Below the pieces are notes generated by a model that saw only the letters and a program-made list of their open reading frames with translations, searched no databases and was not told the origin of the DNA. The position numbers and the translations under genes are program-made. From NCBI GenBank assembly GCA_026003495.1, contig BPHK01000001.1, positions 1,066,579 through 1,130,578 of the forward strand: a stretch of 64,000 nt of DNA, given 5' to 3'. This stretch comes from Candidatus Kapaibacterium sp. (lineage in GTDB: Bacteria; Bacteroidota; Ignavibacteria; Kapaibacteriales; NICIL-2). This document shows positions 18,757 to 27,497 of the stretch, piece by piece (positions within the stretch are counted from its first letter, which is position 1; each line of letters begins with the position of its first letter).

Positions 18757-19535
18757 TTGTCCACGAGGACGAAGCAATCGTTGCGGTCGTCAAACCGCCC
18801 TCGTTCCACACGCTGCCGGACCGTTTTCGGCGCGACATCCCGAACCTCCGAGATTGGCTTCGCCAGCGGTATGGAGAAATTTTCGTTGTGCATCGGCTCG
18901 ACCATGATACCAGCGGCGCGATGGTCTTTGCGCGCTCGGCGGATGCACATCGTCATCTTTCACTCCAATTTGAGCAGCACGCTGTGCAGAAACTTTACCA
19001 TGCGGTTGTTGCAGGAGTCGTCGAGCAGGATGCATTCGACATTGACATTCCTCTGCTTGCCGATCCAGCAAAGCCAGGGAAGGTCATCCCATCAGCGCGT
19101 GGCAAGGACTCGCTTACCCGTGTGCGTGTACAGGAACGCTTCATAGGTGCAACGCTCCTTGCGTGCGAGCCGGTGACAGGGCGTCAGCACCAAATTCGCG
19201 TACACCTTGCAGCCATTGGGCATCCGTTGCTGGTTGATCCACTCTACGGCATCGGCGATGGCGTGTATCTTTCCGCCATGAAATCGCACTACAAAAAATC
19301 TCGCGGGGAAGAAGAACGCCCGCTGATTGCCCGCGCGACGCTTCACGCAGTTCAGCTTTCATTTGTGCATCCAACTACGAATACCGAGTTCTCCATTGCC
19401 GCGGAGTATCCCAAAGACTTTCGGGCGCTCCTACAGGTGCTCCGTAAGTATGCCTCTGCTGCAGATGGGCGCAAGCCGCTCGATTGGACATTTGCTAACT
19501 TGTACTCTGCAAACGACAGCAAGGAACGTTCATGA
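18732..19535 (+). CDS. RluA-family RNA pseudouridine synthase
   Basis: A 267-residue pseudouridine synthase with the catalytic motif HRLDHDTSG (Asp nucleophile), KLYHAVVAG and RQHQIRVHLAAIGHP. It lacks an N-terminal S4 domain, so it resembles RluA/TruC/RluE-sized members more than RluD. The RNA target cannot be assigned. The start lies inside the end of folD and the stop overlaps adk by four bases. Confidence 0.9.
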   Translation: MGKATVPVIVHEDEAIVAVVKPPSFHTLPDRFRRDIPNLRDWLRQRYGEIFVVHRLDHDTSGAMVFARSADAHRHLSLQFEQHAVQKLYHAVVAGVVEQDAFDIDIPLLADPAKPGKVIPSARGKDSLTRVRVQERFIGATLLACEPVTGRQHQIRVHLAAIGHPLLVDPLYGIGDGVYLSAMKSHYKKSRGEEERPLIARATLHAVQLSFVHPTTNTEFSIAAEYPKDFRALLQVLRKYASAADGRKPLDWTFANLYSANDSKERS

Positions 19536-20098
19536 ACGTTATCATTTTCGGCCCTCCGGGTGCAGGGAAAGGAACTCAAGCTGCGCTGCTACGGGAGCGG
19601 CTTGGGATGGAGCATTTTTCTACCGGTGAAGAATTCCGCCGCCACATTACCAATGGCACCGCACTCGGACAGCAGATCCGCGCCATCGTTGAATCAGGGG
19701 ATTTAGTCCCTGATGCAATCGTACTCGATGTTGTTCGTGATGCGTTGCAGAGCGAGCGCTTTCGCAATGGCTGCATCTTCGACGGTTTTCCTCGGACGCT
19801 CGAGCAAGCCTACGCACTCGATAAACTGCTGGCTGAGATAGGGCAGGCAGTGGATGCAGTGCTCACCATTGATGTCCCTGATGACGAACTTGTTCGGCGC
19901 ATGCTCGCGCGCGGTCGGAGCGATGATACCGAATCTGTCATTCGTGAACGGCTACGGATCTACCGCGAACGGACTGAACCGGTGCTGGAGTACTATCAGC
20001 GGCAGGGCAAGCTCTTCCGCATCCTGGGCAATGCGCCAATCGAACAGGTGCACCAAGAAATTCGTTCAGTTCTTTCGTCACTTGTGACAAAACAATGA
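19532..20098 (+). CDS. adk: Adenylate kinase (short-LID type)
   Basis: ATP + AMP to 2 ADP. The 188-residue product has the P-loop GPPGAGKGTQ, FDGFPRT, and a short LID (RRMLARGRSDDT) with no zinc-finger insertion. It overlaps the genes on both sides by about four bases (ATGA at its end), so translation is probably coupled to the secreted protein downstream. Confidence 0.96.
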   Translation: MNVIIFGPPGAGKGTQAALLRERLGMEHFSTGEEFRRHITNGTALGQQIRAIVESGDLVPDAIVLDVVRDALQSERFRNGCIFDGFPRTLEQAYALDKLLAEIGQAVDAVLTIDVPDDELVRRMLARGRSDDTESVIRERLRIYRERTEPVLEYYQRQGKLFRILGNAPIEQVHQEIRSVLSSLVTKQ

Positions 20099-23000
20099 TG
20101 GTTGTGTTCAACGTTTTACGAGCAATGGTGATGAAACGCATTTTTCGATGCATTCAGGTTGTCGGAGCATTGAGTGTGCTCTTTGCTCGGCTTCCTGCGC
20201 AGTACGACGCACGGACGATCCCGCTCTTCCTGCGACCGACCAGCGAGTTGGCGGGTGTCGGCTTCCGCAAGCCGACGTTCTGGATGAAAGCACCAAGCTA
20301 CCCGCCAGGAACGGAAAAACACGTTTCCCGCTTCCAGAATGGATTGGTATCTCCCGATGGTTTCCCGATAGCAAATGCTTCTGGCGGTGCACCATACGAC
20401 CAAACGGAAACGTGGATCGCCGTCAATCCTCGCGACCCGAAGAACATCGTCGCGAACTCGAACGACATCGAATACAACGGCGTGCGTGGGTATCGAATGA
20501 CAGCGTTTGTTACCAAAGATGGCGGACAAACGTGGACGCGCACGCTCTTGCCAAGCAATGCAAACATTGGGTCACCCGCAGGTGGTGGGCAGACAAACTT
20601 CGATCCCGCTCTTGCCTACGATGCTCAGGGCAATCTCTACTACGGCTACGGCTGGGCGCGTCTCCGGCAAGACAACGGCAACGGAGATAACTACGTGATC
20701 GTGTGTAAGTCTACCGATGGAGGAATGACCTGGACGATGTTGCCCTACGTGTGGTACTACGAAGGGCAAACGAACCCTCCGTTCAACGATAAATGGCTCA
20801 TGGCTGCCGACGATGACCCTTCATCACCACATGCGAACAAAGTGTACATCGCCTGGACACATTTCAGCCGGAATGAGCCGAACTACATCGCATTCTCACG
20901 TTCGACCGATGGGGGGCAAAGCTGGGATCAGCCACCGCTCCAGCTCGCGTTCGGTAGCATTCAGTCACCGATGCCGTGTGTTGGACCGAACGGGATCCTC
21001 TACGTTGCGTATCGCTCGGGTGCAAGCGGCGCTCGGACCGATGCAATTGTTCGTGTCAGCACGGACGGTGGGTATAGTTTCCGACCAGCGAAAACAGCGC
21101 AGTCTGTACTTTCTCTTGGAACGTATAACTCCTCCAATGGGCGCTACGAGCTGGCGCAGAAGCAAAACATGCGAATCAGTTCCTATCCTGCCATTGCGGT
21201 TGACCGCTCGAATGGACCGCGTCGTGGTTGGGTCTACCTGGTGCAAGCAGGCCGGCATATGACGACGCAACTGACTGGTGTGTACCTTGTCCGCTCGACC
21301 GATCAAGGAGAAACGTGGTCTTCTCCGATCCGGGTGGACGATAACGCACTCAACAACGACGTGTTCATGCCAGCGATTGCTGTTGATCCGTTGACAGGCG
21401 CCATTGGTGTGCTGTACTACAGCTCACAGAATTCACCAGATAACACCGGCGCAGATGCATACCTTGCTATTTCGCGCGATGGTGGTTCAACCTGGCGACG
21501 CTTTCGATTGACACCGCAGACATGGTACTTCCGATCGCCGAATACAGTCTCTCCCCAAGGAGGGAGTGGTGGAAACTATTGGGGTGATTATACGAGCATT
21601 GCTGCCTGGGGTGGGAAATTCTACCCCTGCTTCTGGATGCCGGATTCACCCAACGGTGCAATGTCAACCAATGATACCTACGTTGCGATCGTGACGCTCG
21701 GTCCTCGCCCGGTCGAGAATCTCCGTATTGCAAATACGTACCAAAATCCAACGCAAGCAGTGTTGACCTGGGTAAATCCAACATCAACGATGCTCGGCGA
21801 GCCTATCGGTGATTATATGCTGATTGTTCGCCGCGATGGTCAGCAGATTGCACAGTTACCCGCTGGAACCACCACGTACACCGACCAAGGACTCAACGAC
21901 GGACAGCAATACACCTACGAAATCATCGTGCGAACGAGCGATGGATTGGAAAGCACACCAGTTGCTGCCAGTGTCTTTACCGGCGGTGCACTCGAACCGA
22001 TGCCTCCGACCGATCTTGTTGCCAAGCCACATGCAGAGGGCATTCTGCTTGAGTGGACCAATCCCACGATGCACGTTGATAGCTCGTACTTCCACGACTT
22101 CGATCGTGTGGTTATCTATAGCAACGGCCAAGCTGCCGATAGCGTCAGTGTACCAACTGTGCAGGCTGGGGAGAAAAGCTCCTATCTGCTCCGGCTTCCG
22201 ATCAAGCAGTTCTATTGGATTTCGCTTCGTGCGGTTGGCAAGCGCGGTCAAACACTGACCTATAGCGCAGAGACCCAGCAGGTGCTGGCCTACAGCGGTC
22301 CACCATTGGCCGATATTCAACTTCGATTCGATCGTGATGTTGCGGATACCGTTGTCTTCTACGGCTACAACGTCCGCACTTCCGATGGAACGATTGTTCC
22401 GTCGAATCCACAGTGGAGCCGTACAAGCAGCCGCGCACTCTCGGCGCCGAACTCGCTGACCGATTCACCCAGCGGCAATTACATCCCTGGAACGACGAAC
22501 ACAGTCGTTCTGGCTCCCTTTGTCGTGCCTGCTAATAACACGACGTTCTCCTTTGCGCACATTGCGCTGATTCGTGCAGCATCGTCCCATTATGGGAGCG
22601 TGCAGTACAGTACGGACTTCGGTCGTACCTGGCGCTGGTGGGCAACGTACAATCGCTCATCTGTCCCAGAGTGGGGGAGCAATGCGACGATCCAAACGGC
22701 ACCGTGGTATTGGGCGCACCATTCACTTGCCCAGCACGTCGGCGATACCGTGTACGTGAAGTTTGTGCTCGTTGCCGGGGCTATTGGCGCTGATGATGGC
22801 TGGTACCTCGACAACATTGGCTTGACTGATAGCGTAGCGAGTGTGGGCGATCCCCTCACTGCCGCCCAACCGAGTCTTGAGATCGCGCCCAATCCCGCAA
22901 GCGATGAGGTCACGCTGCGTCTTTCGACGCCGAATCCCGAGAGGCTTGAGCTCACGGTTGTAGATATGTTCGGTCGTCCCGTCGAGGAAGTGCAGGAAGT

Positions 23001-23121
23001 CTTTACAAACTCCGCAGTGACTCTCCGCTATAACGTAGCATCGCTTCCTCCGGGTGTGTACTTTGTTCGTTGCGTCGGTAGCAGTGGAGTGACGGTAGAG
23101 AAGTTTACTGTCGCTCGCTGA
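20095..23121 (+). CDS. Sialidase-like beta-propeller protein with T9SS sorting domain
   Basis: A 1008-residue exported protein (996 if ATG 20131, directly before the signal peptide MKRIFRCIQVV, is used). A predicted signal peptide ends near LPAQ. Six to seven Asp-box (BNR) repeats follow, such as TKDGGQTW, STDGGMTW, STDGGQSW, STDQGETW and SRDGGSTW, giving a six-bladed propeller fold. Two fibronectin type III domains follow (about 540-720), then a jellyroll-like region and a type A T9SS C-terminal domain from IAPNPASDEV to the end. The Arg triad of true sialidases was not identified, so glycosidase activity is unproven. It is probably surface-attached. It sits oddly behind the housekeeping gene adk. 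Confidence 0.87.
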   Translation: MMVVFNVLRAMVMKRIFRCIQVVGALSVLFARLPAQYDARTIPLFLRPTSELAGVGFRKPTFWMKAPSYPPGTEKHVSRFQNGLVSPDGFPIANASGGAPYDQTETWIAVNPRDPKNIVANSNDIEYNGVRGYRMTAFVTKDGGQTWTRTLLPSNANIGSPAGGGQTNFDPALAYDAQGNLYYGYGWARLRQDNGNGDNYVIVCKSTDGGMTWTMLPYVWYYEGQTNPPFNDKWLMAADDDPSSPHANKVYIAWTHFSRNEPNYIAFSRSTDGGQSWDQPPLQLAFGSIQSPMPCVGPNGILYVAYRSGASGARTDAIVRVSTDGGYSFRPAKTAQSVLSLGTYNSSNGRYELAQKQNMRISSYPAIAVDRSNGPRRGWVYLVQAGRHMTTQLTGVYLVRSTDQGETWSSPIRVDDNALNNDVFMPAIAVDPLTGAIGVLYYSSQNSPDNTGADAYLAISRDGGSTWRRFRLTPQTWYFRSPNTVSPQGGSGGNYWGDYTSIAAWGGKFYPCFWMPDSPNGAMSTNDTYVAIVTLGPRPVENLRIANTYQNPTQAVLTWVNPTSTMLGEPIGDYMLIVRRDGQQIAQLPAGTTTYTDQGLNDGQQYTYEIIVRTSDGLESTPVAASVFTGGALEPMPPTDLVAKPHAEGILLEWTNPTMHVDSSYFHDFDRVVIYSNGQAADSVSVPTVQAGEKSSYLLRLPIKQFYWISLRAVGKRGQTLTYSAETQQVLAYSGPPLADIQLRFDRDVADTVVFYGYNVRTSDGTIVPSNPQWSRTSSRALSAPNSLTDSPSGNYIPGTTNTVVLAPFVVPANNTTFSFAHIALIRAASSHYGSVQYSTDFGRTWRWWATYNRSSVPEWGSNATIQTAPWYWAHHSLAQHVGDTVYVKFVLVAGAIGADDGWYLDNIGLTDSVASVGDPLTAAQPSLEIAPNPASDEVTLRLSTPNPERLELTVVDMFGRPVEEVQEVFTNSAVTLRYNVASLPPGVYFVRCVGSSGVTVEKFTVAR

Positions 23122-23125
23122 GGCG

Positions 23126-24217
23126 ATGGAACAGAGCCAGCAGCGCTCCCCGAAGCCGATTCTGTGGAAAATTGTGCTCGGGGCAGTTGTCCTTGCGGGC
23201 GTAATCATCTGGATTGCGTCGGTGCTGAATCTGGAGCATGTCTGGCAGACCCTTGAGCGGGTCAACTATCTGCTTGCGCTTACCAGCATCGTTCCAGTGA
23301 TCGGATCGCATTGGATGCGTGCTCTTCGCTGGCGCACAATGCTGCGAGCAGTGCCGGATATGCCGCCGGTACGCCTACGGGATTTATTTTCAGCAGTGAT
23401 GGTCGGATACACTGCAAACAACATTATTCCCCGAAGTGGTGAGGTGCTCCGACCATACGTCTTGGCGCGGAGAGCAGGTGTCTCAAGCGCTCTCGTTCTT
23501 GCGTCGGTCATCGCTGAGCGTGCGGTTGACGTCCTCCAACTTGTTGTATTTCTAGTGCTCGCAGTGATGTTCCTCCCCGAATTGAGCGCTAAAGCATTAC
23601 CGCAGTGGATAGTAGGGGAAGGATTGCGCTCGTTGGCTATGCTTGGGCTGATTCTGGTTCTTGCAATTGTTGTGCTCGGTGTTACCTCGCTCGGAGAGCG
23701 ACTTGTTGTTAGTCTTGTTCGGCTGTTCAGGCCTACAACTGCAGAGCGTATCCGCGTAGTCTTCGATTCATTCCGCCGTGGCCTACGCATTATGCGACAC
23801 GGTGGCGACGCTGTCCGCCTTTTGGTAGAGTCCCTTGCAATTTGGTTCCTTTACGCGCTGCCACTGTGGATTGTGCTCCTTGCAGTGCCAATGTCGCTGC
23901 CGCCCGGAGTAGGTTGGACGTTCTGGGATGCGTGCATCATCTTGCTGGTTGTCGCTATTGGGACAACCATCGCACCGACTCCTGGCGCAATCGGCGTTGT
24001 CCATGCGCTCGTGGCTGAAGCGATGAGCCGTCTCTACCAGGTACCACTCGAAGAGGCCTTTGTCTTCATTACGATCGCGCATGCGCTCAACTACATGAGC
24101 GTCATGCTCGTTGGTGGCATTTGTGCAGCGCGTGAGGGTATCTCACTGGCTACCGTTGTCCGTGCTCGGGCACTTTCTGAAACTGCACCGACCGCCACGC
24201 CTGAAACAAATGCTTGA
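23126..24217 (+). CDS. Lysylphosphatidylglycerol synthase-type (UPF0104) transmembrane protein
   Basis: A 363-residue integral membrane protein with about eight hydrophobic segments and the LPG_synthase_TM/AglD pattern: GSHWMRALRWRTML, GYTANNIIPRSGEVLRP and APTPGAIGVVHAL. There is no C-terminal aminoacyl-transferase domain, so it is not a full MprF; such stand-alone proteins are thought to be lipid or glycolipid flippases. It starts five bases after the T9SS gene, and its last 68 bases overlap, convergently, the end of the acyl-CoA synthetase on the other strand. Confidence 0.87.
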   Translation: MEQSQQRSPKPILWKIVLGAVVLAGVIIWIASVLNLEHVWQTLERVNYLLALTSIVPVIGSHWMRALRWRTMLRAVPDMPPVRLRDLFSAVMVGYTANNIIPRSGEVLRPYVLARRAGVSSALVLASVIAERAVDVLQLVVFLVLAVMFLPELSAKALPQWIVGEGLRSLAMLGLILVLAIVVLGVTSLGERLVVSLVRLFRPTTAERIRVVFDSFRRGLRIMRHGGDAVRLLVESLAIWFLYALPLWIVLLAVPMSLPPGVGWTFWDACIILLVVAIGTTIAPTPGAIGVVHALVAEAMSRLYQVPLEEAFVFITIAHALNYMSVMLVGGICAAREGISLATVVRARALSETAPTATPETNA

Positions 24218-25817
24218 CGCGGTTTCGCTGGTATTTCCCCGTTGAGGTAACTGGCAGCGACTCGGCAAAAAGGACGACTTTGGGGCACTTGTGAAATGGC
24301 AGATGCTGACGGCAGTAGGTGAGGATCGCTTCTTCAGATGCTCCTTCAGCAGGAATCACAAGCGCGCCAACTTCTTCCCCGTAGAGGTCATGCTCGAACC
24401 CAACTGCGATGCCCGCTTTGACTCCCGGAGCACGTGCGAGCACTTCATCAATCTCCAGTGGAGCAATGTTGACGCCGCCCCGAATGATCAGTTCCTTGAT
24501 GCGTCCGGTGATGAAAAAGTACGGCATTCCGTTCGGTGCACGGACGAAAAATCCCTCATCACCGCTACGGAACCAGCCGTAAGCAAAGGCTTCTTCGTTG
24601 GCGCTCGGATTTGCGTCGTACCCTTTCATGACGTTCCAGCCTCGGATGACAATTTCTCCGCGTTCACCCTCGGGGAGCGGATTGCCCTGTGCATCGTGAA
24701 TTGCCATTTCATTCTGTGGGATCGGTGCGCCGATGGATGGAAAACCGTAATCCTGCATCCAGTGGCGATGCTCTTCAGTGCTCAGATCGAGTTCGAGGAA
24801 GCAAGAGTAGCACGTCGTCTCGGAAAGTCCGTAGCCGTGGATGATTGGGATGCGGTAACGTTCTTCGAAGCGAGCCGCCAATTCGCACGTGAGAGGACCA
24901 GCCCCGCAGATGATGTGGCGAAATCCTTTTTCGACAACTCCGCATGCATCAGCATCAGCCTCGAGCAAGAATGCCAGAAGTGTCGGCACAACCGAAACGA
25001 TCGTGACGCCTTCACGCTCGATGCGAGGGAAGAAGTGCTCCGTCTGGAATTTGCGATTGAGTACAACCGAGGACCCGGCCAGAAAAGGCGTTACGTGAGT
25101 GACGATCGTCCCATTGACATGGTGGATCGGCAGAACGCACATCATACGATCGGCAGGCGTTATGCGATGCCAATCAGCAATGCCCTCGGCATCCGCGAGG
25201 AGGTTCCGCTGCACGAGCACGACCCCTTTGGGATTGCCAGTTGTGCCGCTGGTGAAAACCAAGAGTGCTTCGCTGTCGAGCATCGGGCGTGTTGCGTCCA
25301 GTGTGTGCGGCTCAGCGTTGGATATCCGTTTGCTGTACGCAGCATCAACGGGGATGAGTTCGAGAGCACAGCCAGCGGCGAATCGCTCAGCTCGCTGGAG
25401 GTATTCGGGGCGACAGAGGAGAACTTTTGCACCGGAAAAGTCGAGGATGTACTTCAAGCGCGCGTCGTCTTCGGTCATGTTCAGCGGTACCACACATGCG
25501 CCCAGAAGCCATGCCGCAAAGTACTGGACGATCGTTTCAGCATGGTTGTGGGCAGCAGTTGCGATACGGTCGCCGCTGTTGATGCCATGGGAGCGCAAGA
25601 AGCTCGCTGTACGGCAGGCACGCTCGATGAACGCTCGGTAGCTCCACTCCGTGCGTGATCCATCGTCGTCGTAAAAAATCAGGAACGTTCGGTCGGGGCT
25701 TGTCGAAAGCCGCTCTGCTGCAATCTGAGCGATCGAGTGGTACCGTAGTGAAGCTTGCTCTGGGGGAATTCCGCGGTTTGTTTGTGCACAGTGAATGCGT
25801 TCGCTCAGCAGAACCAT
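24150..25817 (-). CDS. Acyl-CoA synthetase (AMP-forming, class I adenylate-forming enzyme)
   Basis: A 555-residue ligase that activates a carboxylic acid as acyl-AMP and then acyl-CoA. Motifs: phosphate loop FTSGTTGNPKGVVL, GYGLSETT, GWFRSGDEGF, ITGRIKELIIRGG and the A10 lysine in STGKYQRNRV. Substrate (medium or long fatty acid, aromatic acid) cannot be read from the sequence. It is transcribed alone, divergent from threonine aldolase. Its 3' end shares 68 bases with the membrane protein gene on the + strand. Confidence 0.9.
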   Translation of the reverse strand: MVLLSERIHCAQTNRGIPPEQASLRYHSIAQIAAERLSTSPDRTFLIFYDDDGSRTEWSYRAFIERACRTASFLRSHGINSGDRIATAAHNHAETIVQYFAAWLLGACVVPLNMTEDDARLKYILDFSGAKVLLCRPEYLQRAERFAAGCALELIPVDAAYSKRISNAEPHTLDATRPMLDSEALLVFTSGTTGNPKGVVLVQRNLLADAEGIADWHRITPADRMMCVLPIHHVNGTIVTHVTPFLAGSSVVLNRKFQTEHFFPRIEREGVTIVSVVPTLLAFLLEADADACGVVEKGFRHIICGAGPLTCELAARFEERYRIPIIHGYGLSETTCYSCFLELDLSTEEHRHWMQDYGFPSIGAPIPQNEMAIHDAQGNPLPEGERGEIVIRGWNVMKGYDANPSANEEAFAYGWFRSGDEGFFVRAPNGMPYFFITGRIKELIIRGGVNIAPLEIDEVLARAPGVKAGIAVGFEHDLYGEEVGALVIPAEGASEEAILTYCRQHLPFHKCPKVVLFAESLPVTSTGKYQRNRVKHLFQAWRSVQFQKVPEHGQR

Positions 25818-25845
25818 CGGAGAATCCTTGCATTATTTTGCTCCT

Positions 25846-25854
25846 GCAAAATTC
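25846..25854 (-). promoter_or_regulatory. Candidate promoter box for the acyl-CoA synthetase gene
   Basis: On the minus strand the sequence is GAATTTTGC, one mismatch from TAnnTTTGC, 28 bases before the start codon at 25817. Confidence 0.4.
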
Positions 25855-25895
25855 GCACCAGCGGAAAAATCATGCGCCGGTAGGCGTGGCGCTGG

Positions 25896-25903
25896 TATTT
25901 TTG
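25896..25903 (+). promoter_or_regulatory. TAnnTTTG box abutting the threonine aldolase start
   Basis: TATTTTTG ends seven bases before ATG 25911. If it is the -7 element, the transcript has a leader of at most a few bases. Confidence 0.55.
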
Positions 25904-25910
25904 TGCCGTT

Positions 25911-26978
25911 ATGCGGCATTACCCTGTCGATCTCCGAAGCGATACTGTAACGAAACCGACCGAAGCGATGCGCCGTGCAATGGCCACAGCCGAGGTCGGC
26001 GATGATGTCTTTGGTGAGGATCCGACCACCAATCGCCTCCAGGAACGCGTTGCCGAACTGCTGGGGAAGGACGCAGCACTGTTTGTCCCAAGCGGAACAA
26101 TGGGTAACCAACTTGCACTCGCAGTCCAAGCCACTGCAGGCGATGAGGTCATCGTTGATCAAGAAAGCCACATTCTGCACTACGAGACCGGCGCACCATC
26201 ACTCATTGCGCGTGTGCAGTTACGCTCGGCTCCACTGCAGGAGCAGCTTACACGTGCGTGTGAGGTACTCACAGATCTTCTCCGGCCGGCAGCGTACTAC
26301 TTTCCGCGTACGCGTGGCGTTTGCATCGAAAACACGCACAATCGCTCCAGTGGTGCGATCATGCCATTGGCAACTGTTCAGCAGATTGGCAGGTGGTGCG
26401 CAGAGCGTGGACTCTTCCTCCACTGCGATGGTGCGCGGCTGTGGAATGCATCGGTTGCGACGGGAATTCCTCCAGCAGTGTACGCAGCACCATGCACGAC
26501 GGTGATGGTGTGTTTGTCCAAGGGACTTGGCGCACCTGTTGGTTCCATGGTAGCCGGACCCGAAGATCTGATTGCGGAAGCGCGTCGGTGGCGCAAGATG
26601 CTCGGTGGTGGCATGCGTCAAAGTGGGGTGCTGGCAGCTGCTGGGCTTTACGCGCTCGATCACCATCTGGAGCGTCTTGCTGAGGACCATCGCCGAGCAA
26701 AAGAATTCGCCCAGTCAATCGTGGAGGAGTTCGAATTGATGCTCGATCCACCGCCGACGAACATGGTGCTCTTCCGATCGCGTCGGGGCGTTGATGCTGA
26801 GCACTTGCTTGAGCAGCTTGCAATCAGTGGCGTTCTATGCTCCCCTGGTCCTCCAGGATGGCTGCGGGCGGTTTTCCATCTCGACATCAGCGATGACGAT
26901 GTCGTTGCAGCGACCGAGACGCTCCACCACATCCACTCGGACCTATGCGGAAGGCATTCTTTTGCGATTACCACCTAA
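25911..26978 (+). CDS. ltaE: Low-specificity L-threonine aldolase
   Basis: PLP enzyme splitting L-threonine (or allo-threonine) to glycine and acetaldehyde. The 355-residue product begins with the signature [11 protein letters not shown], has [17 protein letters not shown] and the PLP lysine in [14 protein letters not shown], and the Arg-containing GGGMRQSG. It is divergent from the acyl-CoA synthetase and is followed 12 bases later by a thioesterase. It completes an alternative threonine-to-glycine route alongside the dehydrogenase-like gene at 14.8 kb. Confidence 0.93.
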   Translation: MRHYPVDLRSDTVTKPTEAMRRAMATAEVGDDVFGEDPTTNRLQERVAELLGKDAALFVPSGTMGNQLALAVQATAGDEVIVDQESHILHYETGAPSLIARVQLRSAPLQEQLTRACEVLTDLLRPAAYYFPRTRGVCIENTHNRSSGAIMPLATVQQIGRWCAERGLFLHCDGARLWNASVATGIPPAVYAAPCTTVMVCLSKGLGAPVGSMVAGPEDLIAEARRWRKMLGGGMRQSGVLAAAGLYALDHHLERLAEDHRRAKEFAQSIVEEFELMLDPPPTNMVLFRSRRGVDAEHLLEQLAISGVLCSPGPPGWLRAVFHLDISDDDVVAATETLHHIHSDLCGRHSFAITT

Positions 26979-26990
26979 CGTGCGGCTTAC

Positions 26991-27497
26991 ATGACACATA
27001 CAGTTGTTATTCCATCGGCGCAGCAGCGCGCAGAGAAAATCCTGGCAGAAGAGCGCGAACTCTATCGGCACGTTGTGCGCACTCGGGTCCGTACCTACGA
27101 TGTTGACCGGCAGGGCATCGTCCATAATGCGGTGTACTTCTACTGGCTCGAGGCGGCACGAGTGGAGTATTTCCGTGCCATTGGATTGCCGATCGATCGG
27201 GAAACGTTTGTGACCAAGCACCGTTTCGTCGTTGCGCATCAGGAGATTGATTACTTCGTCACCGCTCAATTCGACGACGAGTATGAGGTCTATACGCGCA
27301 TTTCACTGGTGCGGCGTTCATCGCTCGTCTTTGAGCAACTCGTTGTGCTGGTCGAAGGTCCGTTGCTTGTCAAAGCAAGTGCTGTCCTTGTGCACTTGAA
27401 CCCAGCAACGAACGCGCCAGAACGAATTCCCGATTCCTATCGTACTCTTATCGCCGAGTACGAAGGCGATCGCGTTGTTTTTGCCAATGAAGCGTAG
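26991..27497 (+). CDS. YbgC/4HBT-type acyl-CoA thioesterase
   Basis: A 168-residue hot-dog-fold thioesterase. The catalytic motif is YDVDRQGIVHNAVYFYWLE (Asp followed by the HNAxY helix). The ~25 residues before the hot-dog fold are unusual and may be an extended N terminus. It would hydrolyse short or medium acyl-CoA thioesters. It overlaps the phosphatase gene downstream by 11 bases. Confidence 0.85.
   Translation: MTHTVVIPSAQQRAEKILAEERELYRHVVRTRVRTYDVDRQGIVHNAVYFYWLEAARVEYFRAIGLPIDRETFVTKHRFVVAHQEIDYFVTAQFDDEYEVYTRISLVRRSSLVFEQLVVLVEGPLLVKASAVLVHLNPATNAPERIPDSYRTLIAEYEGDRVVFANEA

Noticed and set aside
24291-25658. 455-codon open frame antisense to the acyl-CoA synthetase
   Set aside because: It mirrors the codon structure of the real gene, lacks family motifs, and the opposite strand has all adenylate-forming motifs.
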